NCBI GenBank assembly: GCA_035459965.1
Contig: DATHXC010000007.1
Location: 372,001 to 436,000, forward strand
DNA length: 64,000 nt
DNA from: DATHXC01 sp035459965
GTDB taxonomy: Bacteria; Pseudomonadota; Gammaproteobacteria; Burkholderiales; Methylophilaceae
Direction of reading: 5' to 3'
Shown here piece by piece: positions 1 through 8,334 of the stretch. The notes under the pieces were generated by a model. It had not been told where the DNA came from and searched no databases. It saw only the letters and a list, made by a program, of their open reading frames with translations. The position numbers and the translations under genes are program-made. Every line of letters begins with the position of its first letter. The stretch's first letter is position 1.

Positions 1-1
1 G

Positions 2-472
2 GCACAAGCGTTGGATGGTGCTTTACAGGTCGTAGGGCACTGCCAGTTATGTAATAACTTCAGCGAACAGGTCACTTGCCCCCTGTGTGCATCAGGCAAC
101 CGCGATGGCTCACTATTATGTGTGGTGGAGATGCCCACAGACCTCATGATGCTGGAGCAAACCCAGGCATTTCAAGGCATGTATTTCGTATTGATGGGCA
201 GACTGTCTCCGCTGGACGGTGTTGGCCCCAAAGAAATTCATCTGGATAGATTGCTAAAACGTGCGCAAGACGGCGTAGTGACTGAAGTTATCTTGGCCAC
301 TAATTACACGGTAGAGGGCGAAGCGACAGCGCATTACGTCAGCGAGCTATTGCGGACGCGCGGCTTGAAAGTCAGCCGTATCGCCCGCGGATTGCCGATG
401 GGTGGTGAAATTGAACATGTAGATAGTGGAACGCTCGCACAAGCCATGATGGAACGACGGAGTGTCAGCTAA
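2..472 (+). CDS. recR: Recombination mediator RecR (5' end cut by window edge)
   Basis: RecR works with RecO (and RecF) to load RecA at single-strand gaps during recombinational repair. The frame is open from base 2, so the gene begins outside the window. About 156 codons are visible against roughly 200 for the family. The visible part starts in the zinc finger, with the cysteines of HCQLCNNF and CPLCAS. It continues through the Toprim domain, including VVEMPTDLMMLEQT and the TNYTVEGEATA segment. It ends with the usual GLPMGGEIEHVDSGTLAQAM tail. A small downstream frame overlaps its last 11 bases. The family call is secure; the true start cannot be seen. Confidence 0.95.
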   Translation, partial: AQALDGALQVVGHCQLCNNFSEQVTCPLCASGNRDGSLLCVVEMPTDLMMLEQTQAFQGMYFVLMGRLSPLDGVGPKEIHLDRLLKRAQDGVVTEVILATNYTVEGEATAHYVSELLRTRGLKVSRIARGLPMGGEIEHVDSGTLAQAMMERRSVS

Positions 473-653
473 GTTTAAACCACTCACTTGTCGATTGGGC
501 TGGCATGACTGGGCAATTGAAACCCGTGGCATGCAGATTAAGGGTATCGTCTATCCGATACGTTTCAGGACATGCCGTCAATGCCATGAAGTGCAAAGAG
601 AAGTGTTCGATGAGGACAACCAGTCAGCAGGATGGACTACTGACAACTCCTGA
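462..653 (+). CDS. Small Cys/His-rich protein overlapping the end of recR
   Basis: This is a 63-residue frame starting with GTG inside the last codons of recR, with an 11-base overlap. The protein has TCRLGWHDW near residues 9-17 and CRQCHEVQ near residues 38-45. That spacing suggests a small metal-binding (zinc-ribbon-like) fold, as in short conserved proteins with a C-x-L-x-W-H start and a later C-x-x-C. It is followed 18 bases later by a strong terminator, so translation coupled to recR is plausible. No function can be given. A chance frame is possible, but the Cys pairs and the overlap argue for a real gene. Confidence 0.5.
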   Translation: MSAKFKPLTCRLGWHDWAIETRGMQIKGIVYPIRFRTCRQCHEVQREVFDEDNQSAGWTTDNS

Positions 654-670
654 AAAGCATAAAACAAAAA

Positions 671-703
671 GCCCGCAAAACGATAAATTTTGCGGGCTTT
701 TTT
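671..703. terminator. Bidirectional Rho-independent terminator
   Basis: The 10-bp stem GCCCGCAAAA/TTTTGCGGGC spans 671-680 and 688-697 with a 7-base loop. It is followed by a run of T on the plus strand and preceded by A-rich sequence. It lies between the recR-side genes and the convergent cupin gene, so it can serve both. Confidence 0.9.
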
Positions 704-726
704 ATGCGGCTAACGCCACAAATATA

Positions 727-1002
727 TTAACTATGCTTGTAATGCTTGCGCAGTGGCTTAACCACTTCCCAGTTAGTTTTCAGACCTTTAGGGAACACAA
801 CGTAATCACCAGCAACGATTACAACCTTTTCGCCGCCTTGTGGTGTTACATGAATTTCGCCTTCAAGCACATAAGCGCTTTCTGTCATGCCGAAATCCAG
901 TGGGAACTTTGAAACTTCTTTTTCCCAGATAGACCAGCTGGATACGCCCAATTGCTTTAACTTCTCTTCTGATGGGTTGTGCTCTACAGTGATTTGACTC
1001 AT
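727..1002 (-). CDS. Cupin-domain protein (DUF861 / Cupin_3 type)
   Basis: A 91-residue single-domain cupin. Visible cupin signatures are ESAYVLEGEIHVTPQGGE (first strand pair) and VIVAGDYVVFPKGLKTNWEV (second motif, with the typical GD-x-V-x-FP-x-G). This is the ethanolamine-utilisation EutQ-like / DUF861 type, whose small members mostly have no known substrate. It has its own terminator downstream (671-703) and is followed on the other side by tRNA-Ser. The fold is confident; the function is unknown. Confidence 0.85.
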   Translation of the reverse strand: MSQITVEHNPSEEKLKQLGVSSWSIWEKEVSKFPLDFGMTESAYVLEGEIHVTPQGGEKVVIVAGDYVVFPKGLKTNWEVVKPLRKHYKHS

Positions 1003-1075
1003 GTTTAATCCTTCATTGATGGTTTTAATGCGAAAACTTTATGTAAATGGTTGATATTAGTCCATTTAGAGAATT

Positions 1076-1165
1076 TGGCGGAAGCGGTGAGATTCGAACT
1101 CACGAAGGGCTCGCACCCTCGCTAGTTTTCAAGACTAGTGCCTTCAACCACTCGGCCACACTTCC
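1076..1165 (-). tRNA. tRNA-Ser (anticodon UGA)
   Basis: Read on the minus strand, the acceptor stem GGAAGTG pairs with CGCTTCC, and the discriminator G is followed by an encoded CCA. The anticodon loop CTTGAAA carries TGA. The long variable arm (GCGAGGGTGCGAGCCCTTCGT region) is typical of class II tRNA-Ser. The T loop reads GTTCGAATC. Confidence 0.97.
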
Positions 1166-1235
1166 ATTGCTTTGCTAAACTGCCCGCTATTTGTTCTGGG
1201 CATCAATTGCAAGGGCATTATTCTAACACAGGAAA

Positions 1236-1769
1236 TTAGTCGTCCGCTATTTCCATGTCAGGAAAAAGTACATCGGTGAAGCCGAATTGCGTAAGGTCTT
1301 GTATTCTCATGGGATACAAAATACCGTCCAGATGGTCACACTCGTGCTGCACTACCCTTGCATGGAAGCCACTCACCATGCGGTCTATCGGATTGCCATA
1401 CTGGTCAAAACCTGTGTAATGCAAACGTGAATGACGTGGCACTACACCACGCATACCGGGAACCGACAGGCAACCCTCCCAACCATCTTCCATGCTATCG
1501 CCCAGTGGAGTCAGCACGGGATTGATAAGTACCGTATAGGGCACCTGCTCCGCATCCGGGTAACGCGGGTTCGCACCTACCCCGAAGATCACCACACGCT
1601 GGCTCACACCTATTTGTGGTGCAGCAATGCCTGCCCCATTCATATATGCCATGGTGTCTTCCATATCCTGTATCAAGGCATGTAGCTCGGCAGTGTCAAA
1701 CTGCTCAATAGGGGCCGCCTTTTGCAACAATACAGGGTCGCCCATGCGTAAAACCGGCCTAATCGCCAT
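1236..1769 (-). CDS. def: Peptide deformylase
   Basis: This enzyme removes the N-formyl group from nascent proteins. All three catalytic motifs are present in the 177-residue protein: GIAAPQIG (motif 1), EGCLSVPG (motif 2, metal-binding Cys) and HECDHLDG (motif 3, the two metal His and catalytic Glu). Its start overlaps the end of the upstream phosphorylase gene by 11 bases, so the two are probably one transcript. Many bacteria carry two deformylases, the second often beside fmt. This copy is not next to fmt, so it may be a paralogue. Confidence 0.95.
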   Translation of the reverse strand: MAIRPVLRMGDPVLLQKAAPIEQFDTAELHALIQDMEDTMAYMNGAGIAAPQIGVSQRVVIFGVGANPRYPDAEQVPYTVLINPVLTPLGDSMEDGWEGCLSVPGMRGVVPRHSRLHYTGFDQYGNPIDRMVSGFHARVVQHECDHLDGILYPMRIQDLTQFGFTDVLFPDMEIADD

Positions 1770-2517
1770 GGAGTGTCACCACCTTTTCAATCAAATTCCG
1801 CACACGCTGCATGGTCGCATTCAGCACTGTGCCAATTTCCTCGTAACTGATGCCATGCAGACTACTACCGCGCCCTGCCGCATGATTAGCGATTGGGCAT
1901 AATGCGGCGTAACTCATCTCCAGCTCTCGCGCCAATGCAGCTTCCGGCATTCCGGTCATTCCCACCATATCAGCACCATCTCGCTCCAGCCGATTGATTT
2001 CGGCAGCAGTCTCCAACCGTGGGCCCTGCACAGTGGCGTATACACCACCGTCATGTAATGTCTCACCTACTCCAGAGGAAGCCTTGAGGCAAAGCGCTCG
2101 TAATCTAGGGCAATATGGTTCGGTAAAATCGATATGCTTGACCGGTTGGATGGAATCCTTATTTTCACCATCAAAATAGGTATTTTTGCGCCCATAGGTG
2201 TAGTCGACAATCTGGTCAGGTAAAGCTATTTTTCCAGGACCCAATTCGGCATGAATGCCACCTACTGTAGCTACGGCAACAATATCGCGAACCCCTGCAG
2301 AGTGCAACGCCCACAAATTGGCTCGATAGTTGATATTGTGTGGCGGTATGGTGTGGCCATTGCCATGGCGGGGCAGGAAAACGAGTATTTTGCCGCCGAT
2401 TTCACCAAATGTCAGCGGCCCGGAAGGCTCGCCATAAGGCGTTCGTATAAGCTGACGCCGTGTTATCTGCAAGTTGGCTAACTGCGTTAAGCCCGTACCA
2501 CCTATTATTCCCAACAT
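1759..2517 (-). CDS. S-methyl-5'-thioinosine / thioadenosine phosphorylase
   Basis: A purine nucleoside phosphorylase of the MTAP/PNP family, 252 residues. Visible motifs are the N-terminal GIIGGTGL phosphate loop, FLPRHGNGHTIPPHNINYRAN, VATVGGI, the VQGPRLETAAEI segment and DMVGMTGMPEAALARE. The family releases a methylthioribose-phosphate and a base from methylthio-nucleosides made during polyamine and homoserine-lactone synthesis. The short gammaproteobacterial-type branch (such as Pseudomonas PA3004) acts on methylthioinosine. I cannot settle adenosine versus inosine preference from sequence alone. It overlaps and probably shares a transcript with def. Confidence 0.85.
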   Translation of the reverse strand: MLGIIGGTGLTQLANLQITRRQLIRTPYGEPSGPLTFGEIGGKILVFLPRHGNGHTIPPHNINYRANLWALHSAGVRDIVAVATVGGIHAELGPGKIALPDQIVDYTYGRKNTYFDGENKDSIQPVKHIDFTEPYCPRLRALCLKASSGVGETLHDGGVYATVQGPRLETAAEINRLERDGADMVGMTGMPEAALARELEMSYAALCPIANHAAGRGSSLHGISYEEIGTVLNATMQRVRNLIEKVVTLHGD

Positions 2518-2636
2518 AAGCCACCAACATCACTTTTCTTCAAATCAATAATGGTCAAATTGTAACGCAAAAAACAGTGTAGCCATCAGCAAGCTATATG
2601 CTGAGCCATATGTAATTTATGGCATACTTAGGCCCG

Positions 2637-3494
2637 ATGAATACACTACCCAATCTGTCTGTAACACAGGCAAGTCTTGCCCATGCGCAAACGCATTACG
2701 AGAATTTCCCAGTCGCCTCCATCATGCTACCCAAGCGCTTGCGTGAGCCTATCGGGTTGATCTATTCGTTTGCCCGCCAGGCTGATGATTTTGCTGATGA
2801 GGGCGACCTGACGCCAGACCAGCGCTTGGCGCTACTGGATGGATTCCGCCAGGAACTTGACCTGATCCGTGCCAATAGCACGCCAAAAACTGATTTCTTT
2901 ATTACCCTGCAAACCATGATTACCGAGAGGCAACTGCCGCTTGAACCTTTCTATGACCTGCTTGATGCATTCAGCCAGGATGTGGTGAAAGCGCGTTATG
3001 AAAACTTTGGCGAAGTCATCGACTATTGTCGGCGCTCAGCTAACCCGGTGGGTCGGCTACTATTGCACCTTTACGGGCAGGCCACGCCCCATAACATCGG
3101 CTTGTCTGACGCAATATGCTCATCACTGCAGATCATCAATTTTCTGCAGGATGTAGCGATTGATTATAAAAAGAATCGCATCTACTTTCCGCTGGATGAG
3201 ATGCGCAAATACAAGATAGATGAACAGCAGATTGCCAATGCGGAGACCACTGGTACCTGGGGATTATTCATGGAATTCAATATTTATCGTGCTCGCCGTT
3301 TACTACAATCCGGTGCCCCCTTAGGGCTTGTGTTAAAGGGTCGTATCGGTATTGAGATGCGCACCATCATTGCCGGTGGCGAGCGCATTCTGCAAAAGCT
3401 GCATAAATCACGTGGTGATATGTTTAACCAGCGCCCGGTATTGAAAAAGACAGATTGGGCTTATATGCTCTATCGGGCGCTAATTGCTAAGTAA
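2637..3494 (+). CDS. hpnC: Hydroxysqualene synthase HpnC
   Basis: HpnC is a squalene/phytoene-synthase-family enzyme that converts presqualene diphosphate to hydroxysqualene in the HpnCDE route to squalene and hopanoids. Two Asp-rich motifs bind Mg-diphosphate: RQADDFADEGD and LQDVAIDYKKNR. HYENFPVASIMLPKRLR near the N-terminus is typical of HpnC. The in-frame ATG at 2637 has TTAGG just upstream and is preferred over one at 2619, but this is uncertain. hpnD follows 58 bases later and hpnE lies further on in the same direction. Confidence 0.92.
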   Translation: MNTLPNLSVTQASLAHAQTHYENFPVASIMLPKRLREPIGLIYSFARQADDFADEGDLTPDQRLALLDGFRQELDLIRANSTPKTDFFITLQTMITERQLPLEPFYDLLDAFSQDVVKARYENFGEVIDYCRRSANPVGRLLLHLYGQATPHNIGLSDAICSSLQIINFLQDVAIDYKKNRIYFPLDEMRKYKIDEQQIANAETTGTWGLFMEFNIYRARRLLQSGAPLGLVLKGRIGIEMRTIIAGGERILQKLHKSRGDMFNQRPVLKKTDWAYMLYRALIAK

Positions 3495-3552
3495 TTAGCT
3501 TTAGTTTCACTTTAACAAGCTTTTCTAACCCAGCCTAATAGCAAAGTTATCC

Positions 3553-4389
3553 ATGACGCCACAACAATATTGCCAGGAAAAAGCCGCTGCCAGCGGCTCT
3601 AGCTTTTATTACAGCTTTAAATTCCTGCCTAAGACCAAGCGCGAAGCCATCACCGCTCTTTATGCATTCTGCCGTGAAGTCGATGATATTGCCGATGAAT
3701 GCACTGATCTCAACATCGCCCGTACAAAGCTGACCTGGTGGCGTACCGAAATACATGGGCTCTATCAAGGCAAGCCACAGCATCCAGTAAGTAAAGCATT
3801 AGCTGACCCCATCCAGATTTATCAACTCAAGGAAGAGTATTTCCTGGAAATTATTGATGGCATGGAGATGGATTGCGACCAGAACCGCTATGCCGACTTT
3901 AAAGAGCTACAACTCTATTGCTACCGTGTTGCCAGCGTGGTGGGCCTGCTCTCCGCCAGCATATTCGGTTACTGCAGCCCCAAAACCTTGGATTATGCGC
4001 TTGACCTTGGCATGGCATTCCAGCTGACTAATATCATCCGTGATGTTGGCGAAGATGCACGGCGCGACCGTATCTACCTGCCACTGGATGAACTCGCCAG
4101 TTTTGGTGTCACCGAAACCGACATCCTGCATGGACACGAAAATGAAGCGGTCAAAAAACTGCTGGATTTTCAAATTGCCCGTGCCGAAAGCTTTTACCAG
4201 AAAGCGCTCAACACATTACCTGCCGAAGATAAAAAGCCGCAAGTCACCGGACTGATGATGGCTGCTATTTACCGCACGCTGTTAAATGAAATAAAGGCAG
4301 ATGGCGCCGAGAAAGTGCTCAATGCAAAAACCTCGTTAGGCGGTATGCGCAAGCTATGGCTGGCGTTCAGTACATGGGTAAAAGTATAA
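3553..4389 (+). CDS. hpnD: Presqualene diphosphate synthase HpnD
   Basis: HpnD condenses two farnesyl diphosphates to presqualene diphosphate, the first step of the bacterial HpnCDE squalene pathway. The 278-residue protein has the two Mg-binding motifs REVDDIADE and NIIRDVGEDARRDRIYLP, and the YCYRVASVVGLL helix of the family. It is the paralogue of the gene just upstream (hpnC), as is usual in this cluster. No squalene-hopene cyclase gene is visible in the window, so the end product cannot be told from here. Confidence 0.93.
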   Translation: MTPQQYCQEKAAASGSSFYYSFKFLPKTKREAITALYAFCREVDDIADECTDLNIARTKLTWWRTEIHGLYQGKPQHPVSKALADPIQIYQLKEEYFLEIIDGMEMDCDQNRYADFKELQLYCYRVASVVGLLSASIFGYCSPKTLDYALDLGMAFQLTNIIRDVGEDARRDRIYLPLDELASFGVTETDILHGHENEAVKKLLDFQIARAESFYQKALNTLPAEDKKPQVTGLMMAAIYRTLLNEIKADGAEKVLNAKTSLGGMRKLWLAFSTWVKV

Positions 4390-4460
4390 AAAATAGTACT
4401 AACTTTGTAGTTTATTTGATTTAGATAGCTCGTTTGATTGGTCAATCAGGGGGAACCTCA

Positions 4461-5759
4461 ATGAAGTATTTCAACAGTGTGATGCTTTTGGTACTGATGC
4501 TTAATAGCACAGCATTTGCAGAGGATCTTCCATACTTTGCACGGATGCCCAGCGTCAAACAGGTGTTAGCCGACAACCAAGGTGCAGATGCGCGCGATAC
4601 TGCGGCCAGACAAATTGTGGCGCTGGAGCAATTGGAAGATGCACTGATTAGCCCTGCTGAAGGCAGGCCGAAAGGCGCCTATCCATCGCCCTCAGAGGCC
4701 AGGCTAATCAACACCTATCACGACACTTTATCAAACTTGCATATCAAGACCCTGGACTTACAGACACCAGACGGTAAGTTTAAGCCTGCGACAGACGAAA
4801 TGCGTGCTGCGCGTGAAGCATTCGATGAAATTCTCAACAATTATCGAAATGACCCAGCATTCATAAAACAGGTGAACGAACGCTACCTGCCGGGCGTTGA
4901 CTTACGAGGCAAGACAGAGCCTAAAACCAATATCATGGCGAGCATTAAGCGTCTTATATCCTCAGAAAATAATAGTGCAGGATTCCAGCCTCCACAGTTT
5001 GTGGTGGACTTTTTAAGCCAGTTTCCACGCGATCTTGTACGTGCGTTTGCCAGGGAATACGGAGAGCTATCGCTGATTGGCTTTCTAGTCTTTGTTTTTA
5101 TTGGCTTGCCCCTACTCACCTTGCTAGCCATTTCTCGTGAATTCAAACCCTTTGGCATCAGTGAAGATGAGCCACTAAAAATAAAGGCTGGCTGGAGTTT
5201 TTATAATATACACAGGTATACAGGCGAGCTGCTTGGGACGCAGACCATCAGCAAAAGCAGCACGAGCACTACCACGACTTATCATGGTGAGTATTCTCAA
5301 CCGAGCACCCAGACTTCAACCAGTTACTGGACTGAAGATACATTCTTCCTTTTGAATATTGAGGGTAAAGAGCGCAGCTTCTTTACCTACAACAACCAGC
5401 TTGCGATGCGGCCAAGCAATATCATCAGTGTGGCTTGGGCCATCAAAAAAGGCCGCAAAGAAGGCCCCTACTTTCTTTATAAAAACCATACTACCGAAGG
5501 CTTGGTGTGGAAGGATGATGCCCTCTTTAAAGTGTTACGGCCATCCCGCTCGCTTATGTTTTTGTGCGCGCTGATTGCGGGCATAGTCAAGCTCTGGTAT
5601 TTCTTTCCGGCACTGGCGATTGCCTGGATTGCCAGGCTGCTCATCACGTCTGCACGGGTAAAACGGTTTAAACAGAAAGATAGCCGCTTTTTGATGGCTG
5701 CACTCGACACAGCTGCAACGGATTGCCAGCTCAAACAGGCAGGAATCACCCAAGCATGA
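4461..5759 (+). CDS. Unrecognised membrane protein inside the hpn locus
   Basis: I do not recognise this 432-residue protein. The ATG at 4461 is chosen because CAGGGGGA lies just upstream and the result is a clear signal peptide (MKYFNSVMLLVLMLNS, then AFA). A predicted periplasmic, helix-rich part covers about residues 25-200. It is followed by a strong transmembrane helix (LIGFLVFVFIGLPLLTLLAI, about 205-225). Next come a Ser/Thr-rich stretch (STSTTTTYHGEYSQPSTQTS, about 270-290) and one or two more hydrophobic segments near 365-395. It sits between hpnD and hpnE in the same direction, with 71 bases before it and 24 after, which suggests co-transcription. A role in hopanoid or squalene handling is only guilt by association. 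Confidence 0.75.
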   Translation: MKYFNSVMLLVLMLNSTAFAEDLPYFARMPSVKQVLADNQGADARDTAARQIVALEQLEDALISPAEGRPKGAYPSPSEARLINTYHDTLSNLHIKTLDLQTPDGKFKPATDEMRAAREAFDEILNNYRNDPAFIKQVNERYLPGVDLRGKTEPKTNIMASIKRLISSENNSAGFQPPQFVVDFLSQFPRDLVRAFAREYGELSLIGFLVFVFIGLPLLTLLAISREFKPFGISEDEPLKIKAGWSFYNIHRYTGELLGTQTISKSSTSTTTTYHGEYSQPSTQTSTSYWTEDTFFLLNIEGKERSFFTYNNQLAMRPSNIISVAWAIKKGRKEGPYFLYKNHTTEGLVWKDDALFKVLRPSRSLMFLCALIAGIVKLWYFFPALAIAWIARLLITSARVKRFKQKDSRFLMAALDTAATDCQLKQAGITQA

Positions 5760-5783
5760 GCGTCAGGCGGATGATGTCTGCTG

Positions 5784-7115
5784 ATGCGTGAACAAACACA
5801 TGTGGCTGTTATCGGTGGCGGCTGCGCAGGTCTCGCTGCAGTTGCTGCGCTGGCTGAAAAAGGCATAGCGGTTACGCTATTTGATGCTAGCCCGCAACTT
5901 GGCGGACGCGCGCGCGGTGTTAACTGGAAAGGACAGCGGCTGGACAATGGCCAGCATATCCTGCTGGGCGCATACAGTGAGACACTGCGGCTGCTCAGCC
6001 TGGCTAGTGTGAATATCCACGCGGCCATATTGAGGCTGCCTTTACAGCTCTCCGTACGGGATCAATTCGGGAAAAATCAGTTCAACCTGACTGCTTTCGG
6101 CAAGCTACCAGCACCTTTACACATCCTTGCCGGGTTGCTCAATGCAAAAGGTTTATCGTGGCAGGAACGTTATGCGGCGATCCGCCTGATGGCATGGCTG
6201 CGCATCAACAACTTTAAGCTAAACAAGGACATTCCACTGTCTCAACTGTTTGCGGATAAAAAGCAGCCAGCCAGGCTGGTAACATTACTGTGGGAGCCTT
6301 TATGCCTGGCCGCCCTCAATACACCGCTAAAAACAGCCAGTGCGCAAGTCTTCCTCAATGTATTGCGTGACAGCTTTGCCAGGACCAAATCGGATAGCGA
6401 TATGCTATTGCCACGTTGCGATCTCTCGACGCTCATTGCAGAGCCACTTTCCAGGTATATTGAAGTGAAAGGCGGGGTTATCCGCCATGCCTCAGTGACT
6501 GACATCGTGGCATCGAACGACGGTTTTGATGTGCTGGCAGACAATAACAGCAATGCGCATTTCAGCCATGTGGTATTAGCCGTTTCGCCATTTCGCCTTA
6601 GCGCCATAACGAGCCAGCTCCCAACCCTGAAAGCAGCCACCGATATGGCAGAACAGCTAAGCTATCAGCCTATCTATACCGTATACCTGCAATATCCCGA
6701 GCACATCAAACTTGACCTGCCCATGACCGGCCTTACTGGCGGCCTGAGCCAATGGGTGTTTGATCGAGGGCAGCTATGTAATCAGCACGGCTTGCTGGCA
6801 GTGGTCATCAGCGCGGAAGGCCCACACCAGAAACTTACACAAGAGGCACTGGCGATAGAAGTTGCGAAGGAGCTTTCAGCAGCTTTCCCGCAACTACCAC
6901 AAGCCCTATGGCACAAGGTCATTGCCGAGAAGCGCGCCACCTTTGCCTGCGAGCCGAATCTTGCACGCCCTGCTCAGCATACTGCCATCAAAAATCTATA
7001 TCTGGCGGGCGACTATACCGCTGGAGATTACCCCGCCACCATTGAGGGCGCAGTGCGTAGCGGCGTACAATGCGCCAACGCAATCATCCACCAATCTGAA
7101 TCAGAACTTCTTTAA
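5784..7115 (+). CDS. hpnE: Hydroxysqualene dehydroxylase HpnE
   Basis: HpnE is the FAD-dependent amine-oxidase-family enzyme that reduces hydroxysqualene to squalene. The N-terminus has the dinucleotide-binding motif VAVIGGGCAGLAAVAAL followed by the LFDASPQLGGRA block. The C-terminus has the second FAD contact (LYLAGDYTAGDYPATIEGAV). Length 443 matches the family. It completes the HpnC-HpnD-HpnE set, interrupted only by the unknown membrane protein. The ATG at 5784 fits the family start. Confidence 0.92.
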   Translation: MREQTHVAVIGGGCAGLAAVAALAEKGIAVTLFDASPQLGGRARGVNWKGQRLDNGQHILLGAYSETLRLLSLASVNIHAAILRLPLQLSVRDQFGKNQFNLTAFGKLPAPLHILAGLLNAKGLSWQERYAAIRLMAWLRINNFKLNKDIPLSQLFADKKQPARLVTLLWEPLCLAALNTPLKTASAQVFLNVLRDSFARTKSDSDMLLPRCDLSTLIAEPLSRYIEVKGGVIRHASVTDIVASNDGFDVLADNNSNAHFSHVVLAVSPFRLSAITSQLPTLKAATDMAEQLSYQPIYTVYLQYPEHIKLDLPMTGLTGGLSQWVFDRGQLCNQHGLLAVVISAEGPHQKLTQEALAIEVAKELSAAFPQLPQALWHKVIAEKRATFACEPNLARPAQHTAIKNLYLAGDYTAGDYPATIEGAVRSGVQCANAIIHQSESELL

Positions 7116-7144
7116 AACAACATCGTTAAATTGAAAGCAAAACC

Positions 7145-7540
7145 ATGTCAGCTAACATAACCGACTTCCTCATCCACTGGGGCATCATGAGCCTTTCCCT
7201 TTGGGTGGCCAGCTATATATTCAAGGGCCTCAAGTTTGATAACGGGGCTTCATTAGTTATTTCAGCACTTGTGCTGGGGTTTGTAAATGCGGTGCTGAAA
7301 CCTGTCCTGGTTTTCCTCACTATCCCCATCACCATATTAACCCTGGGATTTTTCTATTTAGTGCTGAATGCATTAATGGTGATGCTGGTTGCTAAACTGG
7401 TGAAAGGGTTCAAGCTTTCCGGTTTTTGGACGGCCTTCTTTGTGAGTATCTTTATTGCAATTTTTAGTGCTGTAATCGAGAGTTTTCTACCCAGCCAGAG
7501 CGTCATTATTCTGCAGAATGCCAACACCATTTCCATATAA
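7145..7540 (+). CDS. Four-helix membrane protein, phage-holin superfamily IV (YvlD-like)
   Basis: A 131-residue protein that is almost entirely hydrophobic, with about four transmembrane helices. It contains the family's NAVLKPVLVFLTIPITILTL signature followed by FFYLVLNALMVMLVAKLV. This family (DUF360, YvlD-like) is common in bacterial chromosomes, and its holin name does not imply a phage. Its function is unknown. It lies 29 bases after hpnE and 21 bases before the dehydrogenase gene, so it is probably part of the same operon. Confidence 0.85.
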   Translation: MSANITDFLIHWGIMSLSLWVASYIFKGLKFDNGASLVISALVLGFVNAVLKPVLVFLTIPITILTLGFFYLVLNALMVMLVAKLVKGFKLSGFWTAFFVSIFIAIFSAVIESFLPSQSVIILQNANTISI

Positions 7541-7561
7541 TCCAGCCGTAAAGAATCACCT

Positions 7562-8305
7562 ATGAAAAGCTACAAAGCACCACCGCAACACTTGAAAGAT
7601 CGCGTCATCCTGGTCACAGGCGCTGGCCAGGGCATAGGCCGCAGTGTCGCGCTAGCCTATGCTGCACAAGGCGCTACGGTCATTTTACTGGGGCGTAAGG
7701 TTGAGAAGCTAGAAGCGGTTTACGATGAAATCCTGGCGCTAGGCCACCCGGAACCGCTGATGTTCCTGATAGACCTGGAAAAGACCACTGAAAACGACCT
7801 GAATGCGATGGCTGAAGGCATTTATAAGCAGCTAGGCCGGCTGGACGGTATCGTGCATAACGCCACAGCATTTGATAATCTAAGCCCGCTGGAAATACAG
7901 ACAGGCGAGCAGTTCGAACGCATGTTCCGCGTGAACGTCACCATGCCTTTTGCGCTCACCAGGGCTTGCCTGCCATTACTGCAACGCGCCAGTGACGCAT
8001 CTATCATATTCACCTCCACCTTGGCAGCACAAACCCCTGCGGCTTACTGGGGGGCACATGGCATCAGCAAGGCGGCGGCTGACCATCTGGTGAAAAGCTG
8101 GGCGCTGGAACTGGAAAAAACGCCTCACATCCGCATCAACAGCATAGTGCCAGGGCCAGTACAAAGCCCACAGCGTAAGAAAACACACCCGGGGGAAGTC
8201 CATGCTTCCCTGCCAGAGATCGACACGATCATCCCTACTTATTTATACCTGATGGGTGCGGATAGCCAGAAGATCAGTGGCCTGGTGCTTGATGCCAGGG
8301 CTTAA
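7562..8305 (+). CDS. YciK-like short-chain dehydrogenase with altered active site
   Basis: A Rossmann-fold short-chain dehydrogenase/reductase of 247 residues. The cofactor motif is VTGAGQGIGRSVALAY with ILLGRK after strand 2, which suggests NADPH. The IVHNA motif and the catalytic Ser segment FTSTLAA are present. The usual Tyr-x3-Lys reads HGISK (codon CAT), so the catalytic Tyr position holds His. YciK of E. coli has WGAYAASK at the same place. The protein may therefore be a poor or atypical oxidoreductase. Substrate unknown. Confidence 0.88.
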   Translation: MKSYKAPPQHLKDRVILVTGAGQGIGRSVALAYAAQGATVILLGRKVEKLEAVYDEILALGHPEPLMFLIDLEKTTENDLNAMAEGIYKQLGRLDGIVHNATAFDNLSPLEIQTGEQFERMFRVNVTMPFALTRACLPLLQRASDASIIFTSTLAAQTPAAYWGAHGISKAAADHLVKSWALELEKTPHIRINSIVPGPVQSPQRKKTHPGEVHASLPEIDTIIPTYLYLMGADSQKISGLVLDARA

Positions 8306-8334
8306 TTGAAAGCCAGGAATTAACTAAACGAAGC

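Noticed and set aside
7145..7540. Possible prophage because of the holin-family name
   Set aside because: This superfamily is a normal chromosomal membrane protein, and no other phage gene is nearby.
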